Source of the DNA: Christensenellaceae bacterium
GTDB lineage: Bacteria > Bacillota > Clostridia > Christensenellales > CAG-138
Direction of reading: 5' to 3'
Assembly: GCA_022510765.1 (NCBI GenBank)
Contig: JAFLSU010000007.1
Span: 28,171 to 80,127, forward strand
Length of the DNA: 51,957 bases
Shown: piece by piece, positions 8,395 through 15,708 of the stretch
Numbering within the stretch: the stretch's first letter is position 1
Layout: each line of letters begins with the position of its first letter
Notes under the pieces: model-generated
What the model was told of the DNA's origin: nothing
What the model saw: the letters and a program-made list of their open reading frames with translations, nothing else
The model's database searches: none
Translations under genes and position numbers: made by a program

Positions 8395-8949
8395 GTGGAA
8401 AGCAAAGAAACAATGATTGATCCTAACGAGCAGAATCTGCAAGAAAGTTTGACTGACCGTGAAAAACGACAATCACTGTTTAGGATACTGCTAATTATAC
8501 CAGCTCTTATTCTGCTCAGCGTAATGATTTTACCGATGATTAATTGTCAAGTCGAATCTACCATAGGAATGCATTACTATGTTGGAGATAACTTCGATGC
8601 ATGGAATACGCAGCTAAAAATTGCTGCGCTTATTCCCGCAGGAATTCTTTTTGTAGGAGCTTTATTAAAATCGAAATCATTATGTGTTTGCGGCTCATTA
8701 GGCGGTTTATGCTTTATTGCTTATAAATGCTATAAGTACATAAAGTATGTTGAAAGCTTTGGGCTTTCAGGTAATCTGAGCAGAATGCCTGTTGCGCAAG
8801 TGGATACAAGGGATCTCTTGGGAATAGGGATCCTGATAGCATTCTTGATGTTTGTGGTTGCACTTATGACGGCATTGTTAATCAAAAAAAGCACTGATGA
8901 CGATAAGAGCGTTCTTGCGGCTTTGCTGGAAGTGTTGTTGAAAAAGTAA
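8395..8949 (+). CDS. four-helix integral membrane protein of unknown function
   Basis: The gene starts at GTG 8395, 8 bases after CAAGGAGG. The 184-residue product has a charged N terminus of about 25 residues and four hydrophobic helices, near residues 28-50, 76-92, 96-112 and 140-165. It ends in a charged tail. No family recognised. It is the last gene before repeat copy 2 and lies downstream of the minigene, 112 bases away with no strong terminator, so the two are probably one transcript under the XRE regulator. By its position it could be the effector of this little module. Confidence 0.65.
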   Translation: MESKETMIDPNEQNLQESLTDREKRQSLFRILLIIPALILLSVMILPMINCQVESTIGMHYYVGDNFDAWNTQLKIAALIPAGILFVGALLKSKSLCVCGSLGGLCFIAYKCYKYIKYVESFGLSGNLSRMPVAQVDTRDLLGIGILIAFLMFVVALMTALLIKKSTDDDKSVLAALLEVLLKK

Positions 8950-8982
8950 TGTTTACGATGCGTTAATCGATTCATCCGCATA

Positions 8983-9019
8983 AATACGAAGGAACCCGCA
9001 GGTTGCTGCGGGTTCCTTT
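8983..9019. repeat. 37-nt direct repeat, copy 2 (terminator hairpin)
   Basis: It matches 7561-7597 at 36 of 37 positions. The 13-bp stem is intact, but the following tract is only TTTGCATAAAA. It lies between the plus-strand membrane protein gene and the minus-strand glnA, so it can terminate both. Confidence 0.85.
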
Positions 9020-9073
9020 GCATAAAAATGATTGAGAGTCTTAACACCATCAAACCGATGCTGAAAGCCGGAA

Positions 9074-10501
9074 TTAAAGGTCATAATACCTTTCAAACTC
9101 CGCCGGGTGCGGCATCTGGTTGATCCTCGAAGCTTCCTTACGCTTACGCTTGATCCAGATATTTATAAGCCTCTCGGGGAATACGCCGCCGCGAGTGAGA
9201 TATTCATGGTCTGCTTCAAGCGCATCGAGTGCCTCATCAAGGGTCTTAGGCAGACTGTCAATCTTCGCCTTTTCCTCATCGGGCAGGTCGAAAAGATTGA
9301 AGTCGTAGGGACCCCAGCCGCAGGCGGAGGGATCAATCTTGTTTATAACGCCGTCAAGCCCCGCCATAAGGATCGCCGCATACGCATAGTAGGGGTTGCA
9401 GGTTCCGTCGGGATTGCGGAGCTCGAAACGCTTGGACATCGGGGACTTTGCGTAGGCGGGAATGCGGATGACCGCAGAACGGTTCGCCGTCGCGTAGCCG
9501 ATGGTCACGGGCGCTTCAAAGCCCGGAACGAGGCGCTTGAAGCTGTTGGTGGACGGGTTGGTGATCGCGCAGAGGGATTTTGCATGCTTTAACAGGCCGC
9601 CCATGAAATTATGCGCAAGCTCGGAAAGCTGTGCGTAGCCGTTTTCATCGTAAAACAACGGCTTGCCATCCTTTGTGAGCAGCATATGCACGTGCATTCC
9701 GTTGCCCGCTTCGGCATAGATGGGCTTGGGCATGAAGGTCGCGGTGCAACCCTCCGCGAAAGCCGCGTTGCGGATGATGTATTTTGTGACCATGGTGTTG
9801 TCGGCCATCGAAACGATGTCGCCAAGCTCCACCTCGATCTCGAGCTGTCCGGGGCCGCCGACCTCGTGATGATGGTACTTGACCTTTACGCCCCAGTCCT
9901 CCATCATCATGCACATTTCGCTGCGGAGGTTGTAATACCTATCCTGCGGCGCACCGATATGATAGCCGCCCTTGTGGGGAATCTGGAAGCCGTCCTCGCC
10001 GAAGCCTGTGTTCCAATCCGCTTCTTCGGTATCGATTTCGCAGCGGACGGAGTTAGGACGTGCTTCAAACTGAACGCTGTCAAAGACATGGAACTCGAAC
10101 TCGGGGCCTATGAGCATTTCGTCCGCGACACCGATCTCCTTCATGTATTCAACGGCACGCTTGATGACGTTGCGGGGGTACTGGTCGAAGGGACGGTTTT
10201 CGGGACGGGCTATTATCATCGCATCGCCGCTCATAGTCAGCGTCGGAATGTCCGCAAACGGATCGACCGCCGCAGTCGAAAGGTCGGGAATGAAGACCAT
10301 ATCGCTGTTTTCAACAGGCGCGTAGCCGTAATTGGAGCCGTCAAAGCCGATGCCGTATTTCATAATATTCTCGTCAAAACGCTCGGCGGGGATGGTGATA
10401 TGACGCCAGCGGCCGTCAATGTCGGTCATCTTAAAATCGACCATCTCTATATCGTTGTCAAGGATGAATTCCTTTGCCTGCTCAATGTTGGTAAACAACA
10501 T
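9074..10501 (-). CDS. glnA: glutamine synthetase, type I
   Basis: The enzyme makes glutamine from glutamate, ammonia and ATP in the cytoplasm. The 475-residue sequence carries the beta-grasp N domain (about 1-110) and the catalytic domain. Its signatures are GPEFEFHVFD, the GNGMHVHMLL metal/ATP segment, NPSTNSFKRLVPGFEAPV for glutamate, and NRSAVIRIP. Where enterobacterial GlnA has the adenylylated Tyr in NLYDLP, this protein has Phe (NLFDLPDEE), so control by GlnE-type adenylylation is not possible at that site. ATG 10501 has GGAGGATATCT before it. Upstream lie a promoter and a short palindrome (10528-10544). In an organism that also ferments glutamate, this enzyme competes with glutamate mutase for substrate. 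Confidence 0.95.
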   Translation of the reverse strand: MLFTNIEQAKEFILDNDIEMVDFKMTDIDGRWRHITIPAERFDENIMKYGIGFDGSNYGYAPVENSDMVFIPDLSTAAVDPFADIPTLTMSGDAMIIARPENRPFDQYPRNVIKRAVEYMKEIGVADEMLIGPEFEFHVFDSVQFEARPNSVRCEIDTEEADWNTGFGEDGFQIPHKGGYHIGAPQDRYYNLRSEMCMMMEDWGVKVKYHHHEVGGPGQLEIEVELGDIVSMADNTMVTKYIIRNAAFAEGCTATFMPKPIYAEAGNGMHVHMLLTKDGKPLFYDENGYAQLSELAHNFMGGLLKHAKSLCAITNPSTNSFKRLVPGFEAPVTIGYATANRSAVIRIPAYAKSPMSKRFELRNPDGTCNPYYAYAAILMAGLDGVINKIDPSACGWGPYDFNLFDLPDEEKAKIDSLPKTLDEALDALEADHEYLTRGGVFPERLINIWIKRKRKEASRINQMPHPAEFERYYDL

Positions 10502-10527
10502 AGATATCCTCCTGAAAGTTCGGTTAA

Positions 10528-10544
10528 TTGGGCGTATCGCCCAA
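10528..10544. promoter_or_regulatory. perfect palindrome at the predicted glnA transcription start
   Basis: TTGGGCG, spacer TAT, CGCCCAA, centred near the expected start site of glnA. It could be a repressor operator or a 5'-end mRNA hairpin. It does not look like a GlnR site (TGTNAN7TNACA). Confidence 0.5.
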
Positions 10545-10548
10545 CGCC

Positions 10549-10577
10549 ATTGTGACAGTTTTTTTCTGCAAAGTCAA
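10549..10577 (-). promoter_or_regulatory. candidate glnA promoter
   Basis: On the minus strand TTGACT (10577-10572) and CACAAT (10554-10549) are 17 bases apart. The -10 is imperfect. Confidence 0.4.
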
Positions 10578-10586
10578 GATATATTT

Positions 10587-10634
10587 AACGGGCGCACAAG
10601 CGTGGAGGGAAATCCCTGCGATTGTGCGCCCGTT
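10587..10634 (-). terminator. long hairpin after the CNNM gene pair
   Basis: The outer stem is 13 bp and perfect (AACGGGCGCACAA against TTGTGCGCCCGTT) with an inner AGGGAAATCCCT stem. It lies 16 bases after the stop at 10650. The T tract on the minus strand is weak, but the position and stability suggest a terminator separating this operon from glnA. Confidence 0.6.
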
Positions 10635-10649
10635 TGACCTTTTTGGTGC

Positions 10650-11966
10650 TTATTCGTCCTTTTCCTCCCAATCGATTGCGTCTTCATTTTCCTCTATGAT
10701 GCGCTCATTCACCTTGACGGTCAGGCGGATGACGCGAAGATTCTGAAGCTGCTTTATCATGATTGTCAAATGCTCGAAATCGAACGAATCCCCCCTTGCC
10801 GGGTAGCCGCCGAGCTGCTCTATCGCCCAGCCTCCGACGGTCGCATTGTCATCGTCAAAATCGCGGTCGTCTATCTCGAATTCCTCAAGAAAATCGTAGA
10901 TGCGCATATTGCCGTCAACCTCGAACAGCGCTTCATCTATCTTCTTGATCTCGTCCTCGATTTCATCGCTCTCGTCCCAAATATCGCCTACGAGCTGTTC
11001 GAGGATGTCCTCCATCGTGATGATTCCCATCGTTCCGCCGTACTCGTCGGTAACGATGGCCATGTGGAGTTGTTTTTCCCGCAGCTCTCGTAGGGCCTGG
11101 GGAAGTATCGTGGTCTTATGCACATAGCACACGGGCAGAAGATTCCCCCGAATATCGAGGTCGCCGCCATCGGCCATGGTCTTTAAAAACTGGTTGAGGT
11201 GGATAACGCCGATAATATTGTCTATGCTGTCCTCATAGACGGGTATCCTTGAATATGAGGAATTTTCGATCGTTTCACGAATCTCCTCATCGCTGTCGTC
11301 GATGTCGATAGTTACCATATCGACCCTCGGCGTGATTATCTCATACGCGCATATATCCGGGAATTCGAGCGCGGACTGCAATAGATCGCTCGTGTCCTCA
11401 TCGATAACGCCCTCGTCCTCGACGGTGTCGATAATTTCTGAAAGATCGTCCTCGGTGAGGGAGTCGTCATCCTCCTTCTTCCAGTTCTTGGAGAATACGC
11501 CGAGTATCTTCATCACGATCCAGACGGCGGGGGAGAACACCGTCATCTGCGTCCGAAGGATGGGCGCAGCCATCAGGGTATAGCCCTCCGAATGGCTCTT
11601 TGCAACTATCTTCGGTGCGGTTTCGCCGAAAATGAGCACGAATACCGTTATGCAGACGGTCGAGAGCATCGCCGCCGTATTCTCGCCCATTATGCCGGTA
11701 TCCGCAAGCAGACCGATGAAAAGCTCCGTTGCGATGGTGGAGGAGGCGAGGTTTACGAGATTGTTGCCGATCAGTATGCTGCTCAACGCTCTATCGTAAT
11801 TATCAACGATGTAAAGCGCATTTTTAGCGCGTATGCTGCCTTTATCGTTGACCAAACGGCGAAGGCGAAGCTGGTTGACCGATGCGTATGCTATCTCGGA
11901 GCCGGAAAAGAATGCCGAGAAAGCTACAAGGATTATTAAAACAATAATCGACTGCCACCAGATCAT
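10650..11966 (-). CDS. CNNM/CorC-family membrane protein (DUF21, CBS pair, CorC_HlyC domain)
   Basis: A 438-residue integral membrane protein often annotated as hemolysin-like or as a magnesium/cobalt exporter. The order is: DUF21 transmembrane domain with about four helices (residues 1-180, starting FSAFFSGSEIAYASVNQLRL), a CBS pair (about 200-330, with DEYGGTMGIITMEDILEQLVGDIWDE), and a C-terminal transporter-associated domain (about 345-430, with NATVGGWAIEQLGGYPARGD). CNNM homologues in bacteria export Mg2+ or Na+-coupled divalent cations; the ion here is not shown. ATG 11966 has GGAGG 7 bases before it, and the gene overlaps the end of its paralogue by 4 bases, so the two are translated in series. 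Confidence 0.9.
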   Translation of the reverse strand: MIWWQSIIVLIILVAFSAFFSGSEIAYASVNQLRLRRLVNDKGSIRAKNALYIVDNYDRALSSILIGNNLVNLASSTIATELFIGLLADTGIMGENTAAMLSTVCITVFVLIFGETAPKIVAKSHSEGYTLMAAPILRTQMTVFSPAVWIVMKILGVFSKNWKKEDDDSLTEDDLSEIIDTVEDEGVIDEDTSDLLQSALEFPDICAYEIITPRVDMVTIDIDDSDEEIRETIENSSYSRIPVYEDSIDNIIGVIHLNQFLKTMADGGDLDIRGNLLPVCYVHKTTILPQALRELREKQLHMAIVTDEYGGTMGIITMEDILEQLVGDIWDESDEIEDEIKKIDEALFEVDGNMRIYDFLEEFEIDDRDFDDDNATVGGWAIEQLGGYPARGDSFDFEHLTIMIKQLQNLRVIRLTVKVNERIIEENEDAIDWEEKDE

Positions 11967-13093
11967 GCGCGCACCTCCAAAAGTGAAGCATCATCCGGGG
12001 CTTCGGGAGTGTCGTATTCATCAAAGATTTCTCCGACCAACTCTTCCAAGATGTCCTCGATAGTGATGATGCCCTGCACATCGCCATGAACAGAGACGAA
12101 TGCGAGGTGAACCTTGCTGCGGCTCATTTCGCTGAGCAGCTCGTCTACAGGAACGTCGGGGCGAACGAACAGCGGAGTATCGATAAGATCGATAAGCTCC
12201 GTCTCATCGCCGTCCTTCATGTACGCTTTGAGGAATGCGCGGATATTCAGCACGCCGACGATCCGCCCCTTTGCGTTAAGCATCGGAAGGCGCGAATGAG
12301 AGCTTGCCTTGACGCGGGCATAGATTTCCGAAATCTCCATAGAGGAATCGAGCGACTCGACCTTGCTCCAGGGGGTAAGTGCTTCCTTAGCGGTGGTGGT
12401 GCCGAACTCAAGCGCGCTGACCATGAGCTCCGCGGTGGAATCCTCGGTCTCCTCGTCCTCCTCGCGTTCGTCCTTGAAGGATTCTATCATATCCTTAAGG
12501 TCGTCCTCGGTGACCGAGGGTTCCTTAACCCTTTTGCCTGCAAGCAGCCATCCCAAAGCGGAACCTATCCATGTGAATACGGCGGCCAGCGGGGTCAATA
12601 TCTTCATAAGAACGTAGAGGGATTTGCCGATCCTGAGCGCAAAGCGTTCGCTATACGTCTTCGCATAGCTCTTTGGCAGCATCTCGGAGATGAGGAACAC
12701 GATGATGGTAATTATAATAGTAGAGATGACGAGCGCGGTATCAAGATAAGCCGTGCCCTTGAAGAATTGCCTTGTAAACAGCGTCGCGATCGAGGCGCAG
12801 GCAATGTGCATTATATTGTTGCCAATTAAGATGGTTGTAAGTGCTTTTTCAAAATTATTCAGTATGTACATGACATACTGAGCCCTCTTGTTTCCGTCCT
12901 CAGCATAGGATCTCATGTGAATGCGGTTTACGGAGGCAAGCGAAATTTCAGCGCCCGCAAAATATGCGCCGCCCGCAATGAGCAATGCAAAAAGAATCGC
13001 GTATATTACTATGCTGCCGGCACTAATGCCGGTCGATGCGACAGACGGCTGTACGGTTGAAGCAATGCATCGCCATATACTGTCATCGTCCAT
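11963..13093 (-). CDS. second CNNM-family membrane protein, without C-terminal CorC domain
   Basis: This 376-residue paralogue of the next gene has the DUF21 membrane domain (IAGGAYFAGAEISLASVNRIHM), then a CBS pair ending in VHGDVQGIITIEDILEELVGEIFDEYDTPE, and stops there; the roughly 90-residue CorC_HlyC domain of its neighbour is missing. I start it at ATG 13093: AAAGGAG lies 12 bases before it, whereas the upstream ATG 13105 directly abuts that site. The stop overlaps the next start by 4 bases. The arrangement suggests a heteromeric transporter in which only one chain carries the accessory domain; CNNM proteins are known dimers, and the pairing is inference. Confidence 0.88.
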   Translation of the reverse strand: MDDDSIWRCIASTVQPSVASTGISAGSIVIYAILFALLIAGGAYFAGAEISLASVNRIHMRSYAEDGNKRAQYVMYILNNFEKALTTILIGNNIMHIACASIATLFTRQFFKGTAYLDTALVISTIIITIIVFLISEMLPKSYAKTYSERFALRIGKSLYVLMKILTPLAAVFTWIGSALGWLLAGKRVKEPSVTEDDLKDMIESFKDEREEDEETEDSTAELMVSALEFGTTTAKEALTPWSKVESLDSSMEISEIYARVKASSHSRLPMLNAKGRIVGVLNIRAFLKAYMKDGDETELIDLIDTPLFVRPDVPVDELLSEMSRSKVHLAFVSVHGDVQGIITIEDILEELVGEIFDEYDTPEAPDDASLLEVRA

Positions 13094-13120
13094 TAAAGTT
13101 ATCATCTCCTTTATGCGGAC

Positions 13121-13579
13121 TCAATCGTTATAATAGTTTAGCAACCAGTTAATGTCTTCTATTACTTTATCTTTTCCCTCCCAAGACCAAGAATCGTCAA
13201 TGGAATTGAGCTTAATAAAGGGGGGCTTTTGAGAGACCTCGCTTGGTAATAGCATCCAAACACTGTACAGCTTATGGGTTAATTCCTCTAAGTTAACGGA
13301 ATCGTCATGGTATAGCTTCTTCAGCCCATCAATGAGTAGTTTCCCCACCTCACTGTAATCTAATTGCCCTGTCTTATCGAACAAATAGGCCTTTAAGGTG
13401 GCAATAGTTTCTGCTAAAGACGCGGTACAAAACTCTAATTCTAGAAGGATTTCGTTTCTACCATCGTCCGCAAGAAAAAGGTCATTAAGCCTTTCAGCAT
13501 ATTCGTCAAGGCCTAAAAGTCCTGCCTTTAAGGAAAGATAGAAATAATAGAGTTCTTCGCACTTAATTGGGTATTCCAA
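13121..13579 (-). CDS. acidic hypothetical protein, possibly acquired
   Basis: The 152-residue protein starts at ATG 13579 behind CTGGAGG and has its own promoter (13616-13644). It is acidic and helix-rich, without membrane or signal segments, and ends WEGKDKVIEDINWLLNYYND. The DNA is clearly more AT-rich than the flanking CNNM and mntP genes, and the gene sits alone between two unrelated units, which suggests transfer. Its size, acidity and composition resemble immunity proteins of polymorphic-toxin systems, perhaps of the DUF2247 type, but I see no diagnostic motif and no toxin gene beside it. Confidence 0.65.
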   Translation of the reverse strand: MEYPIKCEELYYFYLSLKAGLLGLDEYAERLNDLFLADDGRNEILLELEFCTASLAETIATLKAYLFDKTGQLDYSEVGKLLIDGLKKLYHDDSVNLEELTHKLYSVWMLLPSEVSQKPPFIKLNSIDDSWSWEGKDKVIEDINWLLNYYND

Positions 13580-13615
13580 TAATTATACCTCCAGATTGTC
13601 TAAAACAACGCAGCT

Positions 13616-13644
13616 ATTATATCACCCAAACTGTGCTTATGCAA
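13616..13644 (-). promoter_or_regulatory. promoter of the acidic hypothetical gene
   Basis: On the minus strand TTGCAT (13644-13639) and TATAAT (13621-13616) are 17 bases apart, 37 bases from the ATG. Confidence 0.6.
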
Positions 13645-13676
13645 GCATTGAATAATGCTCGCATTAAATAATGCTC
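13645..13676. repeat. two tandem 16-bp units
   Basis: GCATTGAATAATGCTC is followed directly by GCATTAAATAATGCTC, one difference. Each unit holds a small inverted repeat (GCATT/AATGC). The pair lies between the mntP stop and the hypothetical gene's promoter. Confidence 0.7.
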
Positions 13677-13679
13677 CCG

Positions 13680-14270
13680 TCATCCCAGAAGATGCTCAAG
13701 AAGCACCTTAAGTCCCAGCGCGACCAAAGTTATGCCGCCCGCAAGCACCGCCCAGCGTTTGAATCTTTCGCCGAGCTTCCTGCCGAGCAGCACTCCGACG
13801 AGCGAAAGGATGAAAGTAATGAGTCCGATCGAGCAAATCGTGAACGCCAGCTCACCGCCGGACAGGCTGAATCCCCGAAAAACTATGCCCGTTGCAAGCG
13901 CGTCGATGCTCGTCGCGATTGCCATAACGAACAGTGTACCGATCGCAAATGGGTTTTCTTCCGCTTCCTCGTCATTCCTGATCGCTTCAATTATCATTTT
14001 ACCGCCGATGAACGCAAGCAGCACGAACGCGATCCAATGATCGGCTCCCTCGACAAAGGCTATTATGCCATCGCCAAACACCGCGCCGAGCAGAGGAATG
14101 ATATAGTAACCGATGAGCGGCATCAACGCCTGAAATACGCCGAAAAACGCCGCCATGGTTAGCGCGTTCCTAAGCTTCGTGCGCGGGTGTGCGATCCCGC
14201 TTGAAATCGAGACTGCCATCGCATCCATGGACAGCGCGACTGCGGTCAGGAACAGTTCCGCAGGGTGCAT
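13680..14270 (-). CDS. mntP: manganese efflux pump MntP
   Basis: MntP exports Mn2+ across the cytoplasmic membrane. The 196-residue protein has six hydrophobic helices and the two conserved acidic MntP signatures: AVALSMDAMAVSISSGI in helix 1 and ATSIDALATGIVF in helix 4, whose Asp residues are needed for transport in E. coli MntP. The order and length match the family (about 185-195). ATG 14270 follows AGAAGGTAATT. In many bacteria mntP is preceded by a yybP-ykoY manganese riboswitch; the leader here (14271-14377) has one long hairpin but not the riboswitch consensus that I can recognise. Confidence 0.92.
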   Translation of the reverse strand: MHPAELFLTAVALSMDAMAVSISSGIAHPRTKLRNALTMAAFFGVFQALMPLIGYYIIPLLGAVFGDGIIAFVEGADHWIAFVLLAFIGGKMIIEAIRNDEEAEENPFAIGTLFVMAIATSIDALATGIVFRGFSLSGGELAFTICSIGLITFILSLVGVLLGRKLGERFKRWAVLAGGITLVALGLKVLLEHLLG

Positions 14271-14296
14271 AATAATTACCTTCTTTCTTTCCGGAA

Positions 14297-14338
14297 TTTG
14301 AATCTTTGTTGATAGAAATACGGCAACAAAAATTCAAA
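14297..14338. other. inverted repeat in the mntP leader
   Basis: TTTGAATCTTTGTTG (14297-14311) pairs with CAACAAAAATTCAAA (14324-14338) across a 12-base loop. No T run follows. It lies between the DUF1292 stop and mntP on the minus strand, so it may be a leaky terminator or a leader structure. Confidence 0.5.
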
Positions 14339-14377
14339 GAACGGCCTCGTGAGAAATACTTTCTCATGGGGTGAAAA

Positions 14378-14698
14378 TTATATTCTCACACTCTCCTCAC
14401 CCTCGCTCTCGTCAAGCAGGGTGGAGAATTCTGTGAACAGCTCCTCAAGCAGAACCTCGTTGTCCACGGGGATATAGGCATCGCCCTCGTCGTCCCTCGT
14501 GACCTTTACGAAAAGCACCTCCGGCTCCTCCTCGTCTGCCTGCTCCTCCGGCACGAGCGCGGCGTACTTTGCGCCCTCGTAAGGGAAGGTCATAATATGA
14601 AGGAAAGTTTCTTCCGTTCCCTCGTCCGTTATGAAGGTCACGGCTTCGTACTCATCGTATCCTTCGGTTTCAATTGTATTATTTATCTCGTTGTTCAC
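14378..14698 (-). CDS. DUF1292 protein (YrzB-like)
   Basis: The 106-residue, very acidic protein has the DUF1292 core: an N-terminal EAVTFITDEGTEETFLHI strand pair, YAALVPEE, and VLFVKVTRDDEGDAYIPVD. The molecular function is unknown. In Firmicutes it lies next to ruvX/yqgF and ireB/yrzL. Here it follows ruvX by about 50 bases on the same strand, but ireB is absent and alaS, usually upstream of that group, is 31 kb away. The start at 14698 follows AAAAGGGATATGCGATTC. Confidence 0.88.
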   Translation of the reverse strand: MNNEINNTIETEGYDEYEAVTFITDEGTEETFLHIMTFPYEGAKYAALVPEEQADEEEPEVLFVKVTRDDEGDAYIPVDNEVLLEELFTEFSTLLDESEGEESVRI

Positions 14699-14751
14699 TG
14701 AATCGCATATCCCTTTTCAATTAGTTGTGTGGGCTTTCGGCAGAGCACTGA

Positions 14752-15180
14752 TCATAACCTGATCGGGTGCAGTTCCAAATATCCCTGCAAAATGACCTGC
14801 GCGGCCATTTTATCGACGACCTTGCGGCGCTTTTTCCAATTCATCTCGGCTTCGAACATTGCGCGCTCGGCGACGACGGTGGAAAGCCTTTCATCATAGA
14901 AATCATGCTCACCATCCCAGCCGCTCAGGACGACTTCTGCAAACGCGCGAACCTTTTCGGCTGCGGGGCCGTAGCTCCCGTCCATGTTGCGGGGCATACC
15001 GAAGACTATGCGGCAGGGAGCGTATTTTTGCGCATAATTGCGAATGTATTCGGCATCGCGCTCATCATCGCCGGTACGCTTATAGGTTTCAAGTCCCTGC
15101 GCCGTGATGCCGAGAGTGTCGCTGACGGCAAGGCCGATCCTTTTATCTCCGAAATCGACCGCGAAATAACGATATGCCAT
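14752..15180 (-). CDS. ruvX: Holliday junction resolvase-like / pre-16S rRNA nuclease RuvX (YqgF)
   Basis: YqgF proteins have an RNase H fold; E. coli YqgF is needed for 16S rRNA 5' maturation, and the mycobacterial form resolves Holliday junctions. I choose ATG 15180, which gives MAYRYFAVDFGDKRIGLAVSD, the canonical N terminus with the first catalytic Asp (D9); GTG 15189 sits too close to the GGAG site. The other catalytic acids lie in YDERLSTVVAE and in KVVDKMAAQVILQGYL. Length is 142, the family norm. It probably forms a transcript with DUF1292. Confidence 0.92.
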   Translation of the reverse strand: MAYRYFAVDFGDKRIGLAVSDTLGITAQGLETYKRTGDDERDAEYIRNYAQKYAPCRIVFGMPRNMDGSYGPAAEKVRAFAEVVLSGWDGEHDFYDERLSTVVAERAMFEAEMNWKKRRKVVDKMAAQVILQGYLELHPIRL

Positions 15181-15357
15181 ATTGACCACAGCTCCGCCAA
15201 GCCAGGGACATCCGGCATGCAGAGGTTTCCTTTCCTTTGAAATTTGTTTTTTCCAAGGTTCATTATAGCAAACGCGTGAATATTGGTCAACAGCGCGGAA
15301 TAGGTATTCATTAAAGAATGAAATTCGCTTGGATATGCCCGGGGTAGAAAGGGGCTC

Positions 15358-15415
15358 GCATGGTGCGCTGGCATAGAGTGCATTTTATAATGTATTGTAG
15401 AATGGTGCACCATGC
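15358..15415. repeat. GCATGGTGC inverted repeat with inner palindrome
   Basis: GCATGGTGC (15358-15366) is inverted at 15407-15415 (GCACCATGC). The right arm is part of a perfect 12-bp palindrome, ATGGTGCACCAT (15402-15413). These could be operator half-sites for the ruvX or opp side. Confidence 0.5.
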
Positions 15416-15625
15416 ATCGCGCCCTGTTACAGGCACACACGCGCTGCGGGAAAACCAGAATTTTATCGAAAACGAGCGCACAATATGGCTATGAAGGGGT
15501 AAAAATCGGAGGGGAATTGTGGCAAAACAATGTCTTTTTAAGCATAAATTATATATGTGAGTTAAAAAAAGCAAATAATTGCGGGAAATTTGCTTGCAGA
15601 AGTTATTTCTACCCCCAAATTTATG

Positions 15626-15654
15626 TTGACAAATGAAAACCCTGCAAGTATACT
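15626..15654 (+). promoter_or_regulatory. promoter of the opp-like operon
   Basis: TTGACA at 15626 and TATACT at 15649, 17 bases apart, leave a leader of about 45 bases before the ATG at 15709. Confidence 0.75.
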
Positions 15655-15708
15655 ATTGTTCATGATTACCGGGTCGAAATCTCGGTAAAATTTAAGGAGG
15701 TAACATTA

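Larger units (their letters stand above)
15181..15708. other. gap between ruvX and the peptide transporter
   Basis: About 530 bases with no supported gene; a 74-codon frame at 15412-15636 has no ribosome site and crosses promoter DNA. It holds an inverted repeat (15358-15415) and the oppA promoter (15626-15654). Confidence 0.5.

Noticed and set aside
14271..14377. possible yybP-ykoY manganese riboswitch before mntP
   Set aside because: The leader is short, and only a simple inverted repeat is present; the conserved riboswitch loops are not visible.
15412..15636. 74-codon frame upstream of oppA
   Set aside because: No ribosome site, and it runs into the -35 box of the oppA promoter.
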